Shown: positions 10,800 to 21,752 of the stretch, piece by piece
Numbering within the stretch: the first letter of the stretch is position 1
Layout: every line of letters begins with the position of its first letter
DNA from: Tillandsia leiboldiana
Lineage: Eukaryota > Streptophyta > Magnoliopsida > Poales > Bromeliaceae
Assembly (NCBI GenBank): GCA_029204045.2
Contig: CM055066.1
Coordinates: forward strand, 21,425,120 to 21,489,119
Length of the DNA stretch: 64,000 bases
Reading direction: 5' to 3'
The notes under the pieces: model-generated
The model's input: only the letters and a program-made list of their open reading frames with translations
Told to the model about the DNA's origin: nothing
Databases searched by the model: none
Made by a program: the position numbers and the translations under genes

Positions 10800-13700
10800 T
10801 CAGTCCGATGTCTCGAATAAGTAGGGGTGAGCATCCCTCATCTCCGACTCGAGCTCCCATGTAGCCTCGCGCTCGTCATGATTGCCCCATTGGATTTTCA
10901 CATAGGGAATGGCCTGATTGCGCAATTCTCTCACCTCTCGGTCCAGAATTCGCAGTGGGCGCTCCTCATACCTCAAATCTTCGCTAATCTCAAGCGGTGT
11001 GAAGTCGATGACGTGCGATGGGTCGAAGACATACTTCCTCAAGGTAGAGACATGAAATACATCATGGACACCAGCAAGCCTCGGAGGAAGTGCAAGTCGG
11101 TAGGCAACTGGCCCGATACGCTCCAATACCTCAAAGGGTCCAATGTATCGGGGGCTAAGCTTTCCACGAATGCCGAATCTCCTGATTCCTTTGGATGGCG
11201 AGACTTTCAGGAATACGTGCTCTCCAACTTGAAATTCTAAGTCTCGTCGCCGAATATCGGCATAACTCCTTTGTCAGCTTTGGGCGGTTTGAAGATGCCG
11301 TTGAATCACTCGGACCTTCTCCTCTGCCTCTAACAATATATCTGGTCCCAAGGTCCGCCTTTCGCCCACGTCACTCCAATAAAGCGGTGATCGACACTTG
11401 CGTCCATACAACGCTTCAAACGGAGCCATCTGAATGCTCGTTTGAAAGCTATTGTTGTACGCGAACTCAGCCAAGGATAAGTGTCGAATCCACCCTCCGC
11501 CGAAATCCAAGACACAAGCCCTCAGCATGTCCTCCAGGATTTGTATCGTCCGTTCTGACTGTCCATCCGTCTGCGGATGAAAAGCAGTACTGAACCTAAG
11601 CTGAGTTCCCAAGGTTGTCTGCAAACTCATCCAGAAACGCGAAACAAACCTCGGGTCTCTATCTGATACAATGGAGGCTGGTACTCCATGTAATCTAACT
11701 ATCTCATCTAGATATAGCTAGGCTAGTCGCTCAAGTGGCCACGTAGTCTGCATGGGCAGAAAGTGCGCCGACTTGGTAAGTCTATCTACAACTACCCAGA
11801 TCGCATCGGCTCCTCCTTGTGCCTTCGGTAGTCCGACCACAAAGTCCATCGTAATGTGGTCCCATTTCCACTCGGGAATTGGGAGACTCTGTAACTTGCC
11901 AGCTGGCACTCGATGCTCAGCTTTCACCTGCTGACAAGTTAAACACTGGGCCACAAATCTCCCAATATCCCTTTTCATGCCTTTCCACCAGAAGTGTGCC
12001 TTGAGGTCTTTATACATCTTAGTCCCACCAGGATGTAGGGTATAAGGTGTATAATGGGCCTCTCGCAATATCTGTTCTCTAATCTCCACATCTATTGGCA
12101 CACATGCTCGGTTCCTGTACCTCAGTACTCCCGAGGCATCTACCGTAAAGTCCCCAGACTGATTATTCGGAATCTGATCTCTAATCCTGGTCAAGTGGGG
12201 GTCCTCACTCTGTTTCTCCCTGATCCTGTCCAGCAGAGTGGGCTGCAAGACTAAAGATGTCAGTCTAGCAGTGACCCCAGGGGACACAACCTCTATCTCG
12301 AGTCGTCTCATCTCCTCTAATAGCGGCGCTTGGTCTGTGATCAACATAGACAAACTTTGCACCGCTCTTCTACTCAAGGCGTCAGCAACCACATTAGCCT
12401 TGCCCGGGTGGTAGAGAATATCTACATCATAATCCTTTAATAGCTCTAACCACCTACGTTGCCTCAAATTCAGCTCCTTTTGCGTGAACAGATACTTTAG
12501 GCTCTTGTGGTCGGTGTAGATTTCACAATGCTCCCCATATAGATAATGACGCCAAAGCTTCAGTGCAAACACTACAGCAGCAAGCTCCAAGTCATGGGTA
12601 GGGTAATTTTTCTCATATTCTTTGAGTTGTCTTGATGCATATGCAATTACCCTCCCTTCCTGCATCAACACACATCCGAGTCCACTGTGTGATGCATCGC
12701 TGTAGATCACATATCCTTTTCCCATAACAGGAAGGGAAAGGATAGGAGCGGTCATCAGTCTATTCTTCAGCTCCTCAAAGCTCTTTTGACAGTCCTCACT
12801 CCAGATAAACTTCACTCCCTTACGCGTCAAGCGAGTGAGGGGTGTGGAGAGCTTCGCAAAGCCTTCCACAAACCGACGGTAATACCTAGCTAAACCCATA
12901 AAGCTACGTACCTCAGAAACCGTCGTCGGTCGGGGCCAATCACGGGCTGCCTCAATCTTCGCTGGGTCCACTGCCACACCCGCGGCAGAAATCACATGGC
13001 CCAAGAAGACTACCTTCCGAAGCCAAAACTCGCACTTTGCCAGTTTGGCAAACAACTTCTTCTCTCGTAGAAGTTGCAGCACAATCCTCAAGTGCTCCTC
13101 ATGCTCCGCATCACTTCGGGAGTAGACCAAGATATCATCAATGAACACTACCACGAATCGATCTAAGTACGGTCGGAAGATCCGGTTCATTAAATCCATG
13201 AACGCGGCAGGGGCATTAGTTAGCCCAAAGGCACAACTGTAAATTCATAATGCCCATACCGTGATCTAAATGCCGTCTTCGGGATATCTTCGGCCTTCAC
13301 CTTCAACTGGTGGTAACCGGACTGCAAATCTATCTTAGAGAAGACACAAGACCCTTGTAGCTGATCAAAAAGATCATCGATGCGTGGCAAAGGGTACTTG
13401 TTCTTGATGGTCACTTTATTTAATTCCCTATAGTCCACACACAATCGAAGTGACCCATCCTTCTTTTTCACGAATAGCACCGGCGCTCCCCAAGGCGATA
13501 CACTCGGCCTAATAAAACCCTTATCCATTAAATCCTGAAGTTGCGCCTTAAGCTCTCGCAACTCAGCCGGTGCCATCCGGTAAGGAGCCTTAGAGATTGG
13601 CGCAGTTCCCGGGACTACGTCAATCACAAACTCAATTTCCCTATCTGGCGGCATGCTAGTAAGCTCAGGGGGAAAAACATCCGGGAACTCGCGGGCAATA

Positions 13701-15652
13701 GGGATATCCTCGAGTCCCGGCGCCGCCGTAGGCCCCTCAACAACACTAGCCAAAAAGGCTACACATCCTCGACAGATCATCTGCTTTGCTCGGGAAGTCG
13801 AAACCATAGAGGCAAAGAAAGCACTCTGACATCCCCGATATACCAACATCTCCTGGCCTGGCTCTCTAAAAGTGACGGTCCTTGCGGCACAATCAATAGT
13901 CGCAAAATACCGAGCCAGCCAGTCCATCCCGAGGATCACATCGAAGTCCTTCAATTGTCTCAAGACCAACAGGTCTGCTGGCATAATCCAGGACTCGATT
14001 TGCATCGGGCAGGACCAACAACACTCCTCTACGTGCAAGGTGTGATCGGGAATCTGAACCTCTCGCGCACGTGGTAAAGGTCCTACCTCTAACCCATGTA
14101 ATGATGCAAATGATTTACTAATAAAAGAATGTGATGCTCCCGTATCAAATAAAGTACGAGTCCTAAGGCCAGAAAGTAGGGTGATACCTGCCACCACGTA
14201 ATCTGCTGTCGAAGAGTCATCTACCTGCGCAGCATACACTCGCCCACTTTGAGCTGGAGGGCGATACTCCGTGGGATGGGAAGAAGATGGCCTGCTTGCT
14301 GGAGCATATGGCCGCTGAGCCGTCGACCGCTGTTGAGATGAAGATGGAGCAGATGCTGAAGAAGGGGTGGCGGGGGCCGAAAAGGGGCACGAAGCTTGAA
14401 TGTGCCCGGGCTGTCCACATCTATAGCAGCGACCCCACCGCTGGTCGCAGGTGTTGGAAAAATGCTGACCTCCACAGAAAATACAACTGCCGGGAGCCCG
14501 TGGCTGTCGTGATTGCTGTTGCTGTTGAGACTGCCGTTGTCGCTGAGGCTGTCGCTGCGACCCACGCTGCGACGGCTGGGATCTCTGCTGTTGCTGCTGC
14601 CGCTGCTGGGGCCTCTGGGGTCCACCAGGCCCTCGCCGCTCAGACCGTCCTTGGCCGGAAGACTGTGGCAGAGGCGGTCGTGGCGGCCTCCACGAACTAG
14701 CTTGTCCCCCAACCTCCGATGCCGGTCGCTTCGCCCCTGGGATCACCACGGGAGCTGGAGCTACCTCCTCCATCACTACCTCCCCGCACTCAACGCAGAG
14801 TGCCTGCTCCATTGAGGCCTCCAAGGTCTGCAACCTTCGCGAGCGAACAAGTTGAAAAAGGTCCCGGCGCAACCCTCGCTCGAACATGTAAATCCGGTGC
14901 GCCTCATCCCTGGCCACGTTCGGTACACATGCCAACAACTGATTGAAATTGGCAATGTATTCGTGTACGGGCCGATTCCCCTGGCGAAGGTTTCTCAGCT
15001 GCTCCTCCAATCTCTGTCGGACGCTTTCCGGGAAGAAAGCCCCGAGAATGAGACTGCGGAACTCCGCCCAGGTCAGGAGTTGAGCCCCAGGCGGACCAGC
15101 TGGTCGAACACGCCGCCACCATGCCTCGGCGTTGTGCTCCAAAAAGTTCGTCGCTAATACAACCTGATATCGCTCCTCGATAAACAACGTCTCAAAACGT
15201 CGCTCCATCGCCGTGATCCACGACTCTGCCTCCCACGGCTCTGCATTTTGCCCCGAAAAATGGGGTGGGTCAAACTGGCGGAACCTCATCAACAGGTCCA
15301 CCACTCCCCGCTGTTCTGCCGGGGTCAGAGATCCTATCAGCCCAGTCGGCTGTCCACCAGTACCCCGAGCAACAGGGGATGCCGGGGTCACCGGTACAGC
15401 TGGGGGATTCACAGCAGGGGAAGAAGGTACGGGAGAACTCTCCGAGGGTGCTACAACAGGTTGCGCCCTCTGCTCTAACATCTGCGTCAGCCGACCCATA
15501 GCCTCCTCCTGACGCCGAACAGCCTCGGACATCTGGGCCATCTGAGCTTGTAGCTCTGGCACATCACTCTGCTGGCCCTGCCCGGACTCCTCCTGGTCGG
15601 GCTCAGGGGAATCAGGCTGAGAACGCGTCAACATCCTACGTCGCGGAGGCAT
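10800..15652 (-). pseudogene. Family A gag-pol polyprotein, unit 2 (two nonsense codons plus a frameshift)
   Basis: Nearly identical to unit 1. It has the same TAG (11718-11720) and TGA (11274-11276) in integrase. It differs by a 1-bp loss in an A run at 13226-13229 (AAA instead of AAAA), which shifts the RT frame just before the FIDD motif, and by one G/A difference near 12946. Gag, zinc knuckle, protease and the first part of RT are open from 15652; the rest of RT, RNase H and the integrase zinc finger are open in the other frame (11718-13199). The homopolymer frameshift could be real or a consensus error. The shared stops predate the duplication or were copied with it. Confidence 0.92.
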
Positions 15653-15921
15653 CCTACCACAAGAAACCACACTCAGTATCATATCCCCACACGACCCAAT
15701 CTAGCGAAAGTCAAAGACATCCCCATATTTCTGTGACTTTATGTTGTCTGCAGCCAACATAACGGTTCACCAGAAATTGGGCATGTCGATCCCTCTTCTC
15801 TCACTGGAAGAGTCAAACAATAAATCAACGACTTTCGCAAATATCACGTCTCTCGTACCCTATTATCCTAGGGTCTACCAAAAGCCTAGGGTTTCTTAAG
15901 TCCCAACTGACCTATCCCTAA
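15653..15921 (-). other. Untranslated leader of A unit 2
   Basis: Same leader as 7497-7765; no gene. Confidence 0.6.
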
Positions 15922-15933
15922 GCTCTGATACCA
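15922..15933 (-). other. Primer binding site (tRNA-iMet), A unit 2
   Basis: TGGTATCAGAGC on the minus strand, 8 bp from LTR 3. Confidence 0.93.
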
Positions 15934-18159
15934 ACTTAATCTGTCACGCCCCGGAACCCGGGCTCGCCAACAGATCCGCCGTGCACACGGGATTTCCCGA
16001 GTACACGAAGCGCTGGTAACCTGCTCCGATATAATATGAACAATAAAAGAGCATAATACAGAGCTGAAGTAGAATAACCACATAGTATTTCAGACTGGAA
16101 CTACAAATAAAGCAGTAATAAGTACAATAATCTCTCAGCTCACCAAATAGTACAACCTGCTGGCAGAAGCCAGACCAAAATAAAAGGAGAATACCACAGT
16201 CTGAGTGAAGGGTACAACGTCTATTTACAGCTCTCAATCTCACAGGAGATCTATCTATTCGGCGATCCCCTTACCTCGATCCGCTGCCGAAGGCCTAGCA
16301 GCTCCTGCAGATGACTCTGCAAAATAAAGGAGAAGAAAGAAACAGAAAATAACAATGGGGGGTGAGAACTACCAGATAAACCAGCAGCCTCCCCTAGTGG
16401 GTAAAACCTCAACTCTGACGCACCCACTAGGACTACTAGAGGCAAAAGGGAGAAGTGGTAAAATACATAAGATGCTGAAACAGGAAAACTACCACTACTA
16501 TGCTGTCAAAACTGTATGCATGCATCAGAAATGGTATCTGTCCAAATAAATCCAATCTAGACACCAGTAACAACTGGTACTGCCTGCTCAGCGGAATCTG
16601 CACACACGGCTCGAAACCGCGGGATCGGCTCGCACGGCTCGCATCCCAACATAAGTATCAGACCGGCACACACGGCTGGGTCTGAAAAAGCCCACCTCCG
16701 GAGTGGCACTCGAGGGGTGCGACCGACACGAGTAAAGCATCTCTGTCATCAGTATCTCAAGTATCTCTGTAGCACATATCTCAATATAGCAGGACTGGAT
16801 CATAACTATGATCAAAGTGGGAAACTCCATCCACTACAGAAACCCAATCCCCAGCTGATGCAATAAACCAGACTCAACCCCAATCTGATGCAAGGGTAAA
16901 CATCTGGTCGACCGCCTACTGTCCGCGGTTACCGCAATACCCCACAAATCCACAATCTAATGCAATCTCGACTACACTATCCCAAACCCCTGCTCACACT
17001 TGAGCAACAAACCTCTGGATGCACAGGACAATAATGAAACATGTACAAATCCCAAGATGATAGTGTAGCAATAAATAGTGGCTAACTAGATGAGCCAGAG
17101 AGCATGCCATTATTTAAAAGCTGTAGAAAGTGTCAAATATTTCTTTTAAAAGATTGATTGTTATAAAAGTTATTGCATGCGAGATTATAGCCTTTGTCCC
17201 AATCACAGTGTCCCAATATAAGTCATCATATAATTTGTGGGGTTATATTAAATTTTAGGAGAGTTCGTCCCAGCGGTTCTCATCAATTGTCCTGTTAGTT
17301 GTCCTGTTAGTAGTCCTGTTAGTTGTCCTGTTAGTTGTCCCAATAGTTCTTATCAATTATCATATTAGTTTGTCCCAGTGGTTCTCATCAATTGTCATAT
17401 TAAATTTTAGGGGAGTTCCAGTAATCCCAGTGAGCTTGTCAAAAATGAGGTAAGCAACAACCGCCCACCTCGAACAGCTCAAATCACACCCAGATAGTCT
17501 CCTGGCTGTCCACAGTCCCCTAGAACTGCTGTCTGCCGAAAACGGTGCCCTACAGCAACACACATTGCACAGGGTGTAACTATATTATTCATAAAAATAC
17601 AGCTTTTGCTGTTTTTCAAATAGCACGAAAAGAGAGGAGTTTTTCACCTCTATATAGTGCTCAGAAAAATCCAGAAAAATTACGGTTGCGTTCCTCGTGA
17701 AGAGTAGATCAAAATTGACTCTTTAAACGTCTCGATCTGATGCTCCTACGCCAAGATAAAAATCGGAGAAGTCGATGCTGTCCAGAAATTTCCATAGCAA
17801 AAAGGGGGGTCAAAGAGACCTCGGGAATCGTGTCAAAAGTATGAAATGGAGCAAAGTGATCAACACGAAAATCAAAGCCTTACCTCCTAGGAACGCGCTG
17901 CCATGAAAATCGTCCAAAAATTCCTCCTGGTTAGCACTCAGGGAATTTCCGACGGAACTGCGACGGGAAATGGGCCTAAAAAGAAAACCGTCGCAGTGCG
18001 CCGCGTCGCAGATAACTCACTATCTGTAACTCCAAAAATTCTAAAATCTGGAGGAAAGAGAGAGGAGAGAGAGAGGAATATTTTTCCTAAAGGGCCCAAC
18101 CTCAGATTCTCTCTCTACGGCACGCAAACCGAGGTGGGAATGAGGAGGGGTGGGGATTG

Positions 18160-18422
18160 CTATTTATAATGGGCTGAGGCTCCACAGAGGATCGGATCCG
18201 AACAGGAAACACCGAAATGGGCCAACCAAAATGCGCCACGTGTCCACAAAACAGGAAACAGCCTGTGCAAGGGCCACTCAGAAGCTGCCACGTGTCCACG
18301 TGGTGCACAGGCCCGGTCCCCGCGCCGGGTCTTCCGGAAGATGTCGGCCAACCGGGTGCTGCCACGTGTCACCCTCCCACGTGCTTCTAGAAGCCGGCCG
18401 ACCAATGGGGAAGCGCCACGTG
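18160..18422 (-). promoter_or_regulatory. U3 core promoter of A LTR 3
   Basis: TATAAATAG on the minus strand at 18168-18160, with CACGTG cores starting at 18237, 18289, 18297, 18363, 18378 and 18417. Confidence 0.7.
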
Positions 18423-18597
18423 GCAAGGGGAGACTTCGGTGCACCCGGTGCACGCCATGCTGTGGACCGCGCACCAGCGCCCCCTGCCCGCGCCTGCCCG
18501 CGCTGCCCGCGCCGCGCGCCGCCGCCCTCTGCCGCTGTGCCGCCCCTGCGCCGCTGCCCGCCGCCGTGCGCCGCCGCCCGCCGCCGCTCGCCGCTCG

Positions 18598-18636
18598 CCG
18601 GAACAGTAATTCCGGCGGCCGGAGTTACTGTTCCGG
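18598..18636. repeat. 39-bp palindrome in A LTR 3
   Basis: Same palindrome as in the other A LTRs, intact although it lies within the divergent patch. Confidence 0.85.
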
Positions 18637-18902
18637 CGTGAACAGTAATTTTGCGCCGAAAAAATAAAGTAAATATACCATTTTGACCGTTTTCGCGCGC
18701 TGAGTCCAAATCCGCTGTCCATTTCGCCAAATTCTAATCCAAAATTTTGCCAAAAGCTCCCGAAAAATTCCATTTGCTCCGATTTTCGTGCAGAGTCTAT
18801 TTTAAATGTCCAATTTCGTTTTTACAAGCTCTGTTTCACCGAATAAGCTTCCTACAGTCAGTTTAATTTTGCACAGTTCTTGCGGGAGTCCGGATCATCA
18901 CA

Positions 18903-19666
18903 GTTAACTTGAACTAAAGCACCAGAATTTAAAGAATAAAGAGAAATTAGAGTGGCCAAGGTGGCCGGGTTAGTTTGACCCTGTATATAGCGGCATAGTG
19001 GCCGAGTTGGTGCTTAGCAGCCTAGTGTGGCTAGACAGTGTAGTGCTGAGTTGATGAGTATATACAGACAGTGATGTATCATTTTGTATAGCCGCATTTT
19101 GATATTGAGGATTTTAGTTTCCTGGCACTCTATTATTATTGCTTCCATTGGACCAAGTGGTGTAGGACACTTTTTCTCGGTGGTTGAACCCACTGGGAAC
19201 TCGGTCGTAGTTCTCACACCCCTTGGGTGACTCCCCCCACAGGTTCGGGAGTGGTTGCAGCGGTCGCGACGGTTCAGATGTAGACGGCGAGGCATACGAC
19301 AGGGGCAAGAGCCCAGCAGCATAGAGACCTAGAGGGTCTAGCAGAGGTACCATTTTTATATTTCTTGAGTGAACCTTGTATGGTGAGGAAATTATGTAAG
19401 AGAATTGTAATAATTTTATTTGCAAGTTCAAGAATGTAAGATGTAATAAATTTTAGTTTATGGTTCACTCTTGCATGCTTCCATTTCCGCTTTAGTTGTT
19501 GCAAAAATTTAAATTAGTAGTGATTTTTAGTACTCTGATATTGAGCTTCCGAATATACTTGTTGTATGATTATGGATATTACCGTTCCTTTCGGGTAGTG
19601 AAAGGTCATACCCGATTGGCGGGTCTGTTGGCGTGCCCGAACCGTACAAATTGGTGAACTCGGGGC
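18903..19666 (+). repeat. Element C 5' LTR, 3'-terminal part before the D insertion
   Basis: About nine differences by eye over 764 bp from 54606-55369. It ends in ggggc, the target duplicated by D; its last six bases (gtgaca) are at 48305-48310 on the far side of D. The small reverse-strand frames here occur again in the 3' LTR but show no known domain. Confidence 0.92.
19662..19666. other. Target site duplication of D, left copy (ggggc)
   Basis: Matches ggggc at 48300-48304 directly after the right LTR of D. Confidence 0.92.
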
Positions 19667-19967
19667 TGTTGGGTTATATGTAATAAGGATCTAAATAGGG
19701 AAAAAAACACCTAGAGGGGGGTGAATAGGTGTAAACGTATAAACACTCAAAAATCGTTTCGATAAAAACCCAATGCGGAAATAAAAATAACTCGCAAGAT
19801 TTTTACGTGGAAAACTCCATCACCGGAGTAAAAAACCACGGGACCGATAACACGGCAGAAATCCACTAGAATTAAAACACGTACAAGGTGATTTACCGTA
19901 CACACTTACGACTCAACCTTTTCCATACGCTCCTAGAGGATCTTCTCCGCTCGCTCCGCGACGCTTC

Positions 19968-20144
19968 TCGAATCCACGATCTGCGCCCAACGCCGAATCC
20001 ACGGCGTCCAACGTTGAATCCACGACGTCCGACCGAGTCCACGGTCTTCACCCAATAGCACCCTTCGAATCCACGAACGTGCCTCGCTCCGAATCCACGA
20101 GAGCGGTTGAACCTTGAATCCACAAGGACACGCGAATCCACGCG
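19968..20144. repeat. Array of eight mini-hairpins with invariant loop AATCCA (left D LTR)
   Basis: Eight units each place a self-complementary stem around AATCCA (AGTCCA once): TCG/CGA at 19968, ACGCCG/CGGCGT at 19990, ACGTTG/CGACGT at 20011 (one mispair), GACCG/CGGTC at 20031, TTCG/CGAA at 20064, CGCTCCG/CGAGAGCG at 20085 (one bulge), CCTTG/CAAGG at 20112, CGCG/CGCG at 20131. Stems differ but stay paired. The array lies downstream of the TATA box in the sense (minus) direction, so it should be in the transcript leader, where the loop reads UGGAUU. Function unknown. Confidence 0.85.
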
Positions 20145-20189
20145 CCGATTTTTGGGGTAAATCGTTGTTTTTGGTGGTGATGATCCGCC

Positions 20190-20343
20190 GAATACTTAGA
20201 TCAAAGATAGATCGGAAATACCATCTAAGTATTCATTAGTTTGATTCAACTCAAGATGTGAGTATGAAAACCTAGAATCAAACTAATCAATATAGATGAA
20301 GAAACATAGAGTATTCTCTAATGATTTCCTTTCTTCTCTATAT
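20190..20343. repeat. Three consecutive long hairpins in D LTR
   Basis: Perfect arms GAATACTTAGAT/ATCTAAGTATTC (20190-20201 with 20223-20234), then ATTAGTTTGATTC/GAATCAAACTAAT (20235-20247 with 20275-20287), then a 14-bp stem with one bulge (20290-20304 with 20330-20343) that encloses a 5-bp hairpin. They lie end to end between the TATA box and the mini-hairpin array, and are repeated in the right LTR at 47473-47626. Confidence 0.85.
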
Positions 20344-20431
20344 GTGGATCTAGAGCCGTATAAAATAAGATATGAATATGACGGCTATTTTTCTTCTTTT
20401 TGGATTCACCCTAGAACAAGAGCCATAGGGT

Positions 20432-20455
20432 CTATTTATAGGTTAGAAACCCTAG
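20432..20455 (-). promoter_or_regulatory. Core promoter of left D LTR: telo-box and TATA box
   Basis: The minus strand reads CTAGGGTTT (20455-20447), a telo-box, then TATAAATAG (20440-20432). TAGGGT (20426-20431) and ACCCTA (20449-20454) also pair, so the TATA box lies in a loop. The start site is inferred near 20400. Confidence 0.7.
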
Positions 20456-20506
20456 GAAGGAGATAAGAATCAAAAACCTACCATTTCTGGAAATTTTACG
20501 GACGGC

Positions 20507-20789
20507 GATCCGGATCGGATTAGCTGTGATCCGGATCGTCGTAACGAGTCAGGTAGTTCCAGAAAAACGAAGGTTCGGGATCCGGATCGAAGTGCTTGAT
20601 CCGGATCGTTCATACAGTTCACCAAACATCAACGTTCGGGATCCGGATTGCGAAGCCTGATCCGGATCGTTCAAGGAAAATGGTAAACTCAGTGTTCAGG
20701 ATCCGGATCAAGAGAAGCTACGATCCGGATTGAACTGGTGTATGAACGAACCACCTTCGGGATCCGGATTGAACAACCTGATCCGGATC
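20507..20789. repeat. Paired GATCCGGATC palindromes in U3 of left D LTR
   Basis: Ten copies of the 10-bp palindrome (some ending in T) form five pairs, starting at 20507/20528, 20579/20598, 20640/20659, 20700/20722 and 20761/20780. The two members of a pair are 9-12 bp apart and pairs are about 60 bp apart, often preceded by ttcgg. They lie directly upstream of the TATA box in the sense direction. Enhancer or hairpin roles are inference. Confidence 0.85.
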
Positions 20790-21016
20790 CTGAACATGTC
20801 CCAAGTCCAGTTTTTGATTTTTATGCAATGAAAGATTCTTCCAAGTGTTTCTACACTACAAGAAGTATTCGGATCACACAAAATCTTTAGTTAAACATAC
20901 CTGATCCTTTTGAATTCTTCTTTCTTGAGATTGAGTTAAATGATCCAACTTTCTTCACCTTCAATCTTCAAGACTTGAAACTTTCACGAAACTACGCCAA
21001 CTCAAATTCCGTAACA

Positions 21017-21030
21017 ATCTCCCCCTTTGG
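21017..21030 (-). other. Polypurine tract of D
   Basis: CCAAAGGGGGAGAT on the minus strand, directly before the 3' LTR. Confidence 0.85.
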
Positions 21031-21752
21031 CGGTTTCGTGACAAAACACAGATCCACTAAAGAAAATTCAAAAAGATATTTTTGTTGCTATCACCATACA
21101 ACAAAAATTTATAATGGAGATCCAAAAATTTAAAAACATGAGATAAACTCCTAAAACAGACTCTAGACTTAGACATCTGTACTCTCTGCACAAAGAAATC
21201 ATTCTTGACAAAAAGAGATCGTTAGATACCTCAAGAATATTTAGCATTCAAAACCTAGTACAGAGATAGAGTTTATCTGATCATCATGACATTTGAGAAT
21301 TCAGATATGTAAGAGAATCATAGTCAAAAACCAACATATCTTCTATGCAATCAAAAACCAAATGTCACAAAGTGAACATCAACTTGTTAGTTATATTACA
21401 TGCCCAAATAGTTAGATGAATAGTTAGTCGAGGCATGCATTCAAACAAATGAAAACCAAAAGTTGAAGTTCTACTTACCTTTTAAGTTGAGGTTATACTT
21501 ACCTCGATGTTCACACATTCACATCATCATTGTTCAAGTTCGATATTCACATCATCATTGTTCAAGTTCTCTCTAAACTCTCTCCCCCTTTTTGTCACAA
21601 ACAAAGCCATAATTACAAAAATTTAAGGAGAGTCAAGAAGTTTCAAAAATTTGTTCCTAAAAGTAAGAACCAGAACTAAGAGTGAGTCCTAAAAACTGAA
21701 AAACCTGCACAAGAAAAGATTAAAAATCTAAAGTTCCTGCATAAGAGAATTG
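21031..21752 (-). other. Non-coding stretch between env-like stop and PPT of D
   Basis: About 720 AT-rich bases with no frame of note. It contains a short direct repeat (cacatcatcattgttcaagttc) near 21521-21566. I see no gene here. Confidence 0.6.

Larger units (their letters stand above)
1..18902 (-). mobile_element. Family A tandem Ty3/gypsy chromovirus (LTR-internal-LTR-internal-LTR)
   Basis: Three nearly identical LTRs (1-2590 partial, 7786-10747, 15942-18902) alternate with two nearly identical 5.19-kb internal regions, all on the minus strand. LTRs begin TGTCACGCCCCGG and end GGATCATCACA on the plus strand. Each internal region has a PBS for initiator Met tRNA on its right and a polypurine tract on its left, so the middle LTR serves both units. 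Domain order PR-RT-RNase H-IN and a chromodomain-like C-terminus place it in the plant chromoviruses, most like Tekay/Del. The right flank (gttaa, 18903-18907) is LTR sequence of element C, so A sits inside C. The left end and left TSD lie outside the window, and more tandem units may continue there. Unequal recombination between LTRs would give this structure; that is inference. Confidence 0.93.
15942..18902 (-). repeat. Family A LTR 3 (5' LTR of unit 2, 2961 bp)
   Basis: Complete LTR. It matches LTRs 1 and 2 closely except for a cluster of about ten differences between 18477 and 18780, in the GC-rich U3 part and the block after it. It ends at 18902 against LTR sequence of element C. No gene. 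Confidence 0.95.
19667..21016 (-). repeat. Element D 3' LTR (left), 1350 bp
   Basis: On the minus strand it starts TGTTACGG and ends CCCAACA. Parts in transcription order: U3 with GATCCGGATC palindromes (20789-20507), telo-box and TATA (20455-20432), three long hairpins (20343-20190), then eight mini-hairpins with a constant loop (20144-19968). An 82-codon minus frame (19893-20141), rich in Arg/Ser, is open in both LTRs but overlaps the hairpin array and looks incidental. Confidence 0.95.

Noticed and set aside
19893..20141. 82-codon Arg-rich frame in both D LTRs
   Set aside because: Its repeated peptide pattern comes from the mini-hairpin array; kept as a remark only.
20507..20789. CRISPR-like array of short palindromes
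   Set aside because: Plant retroelement LTR; repeats are 10 bp in pairs, spacers are short and related.
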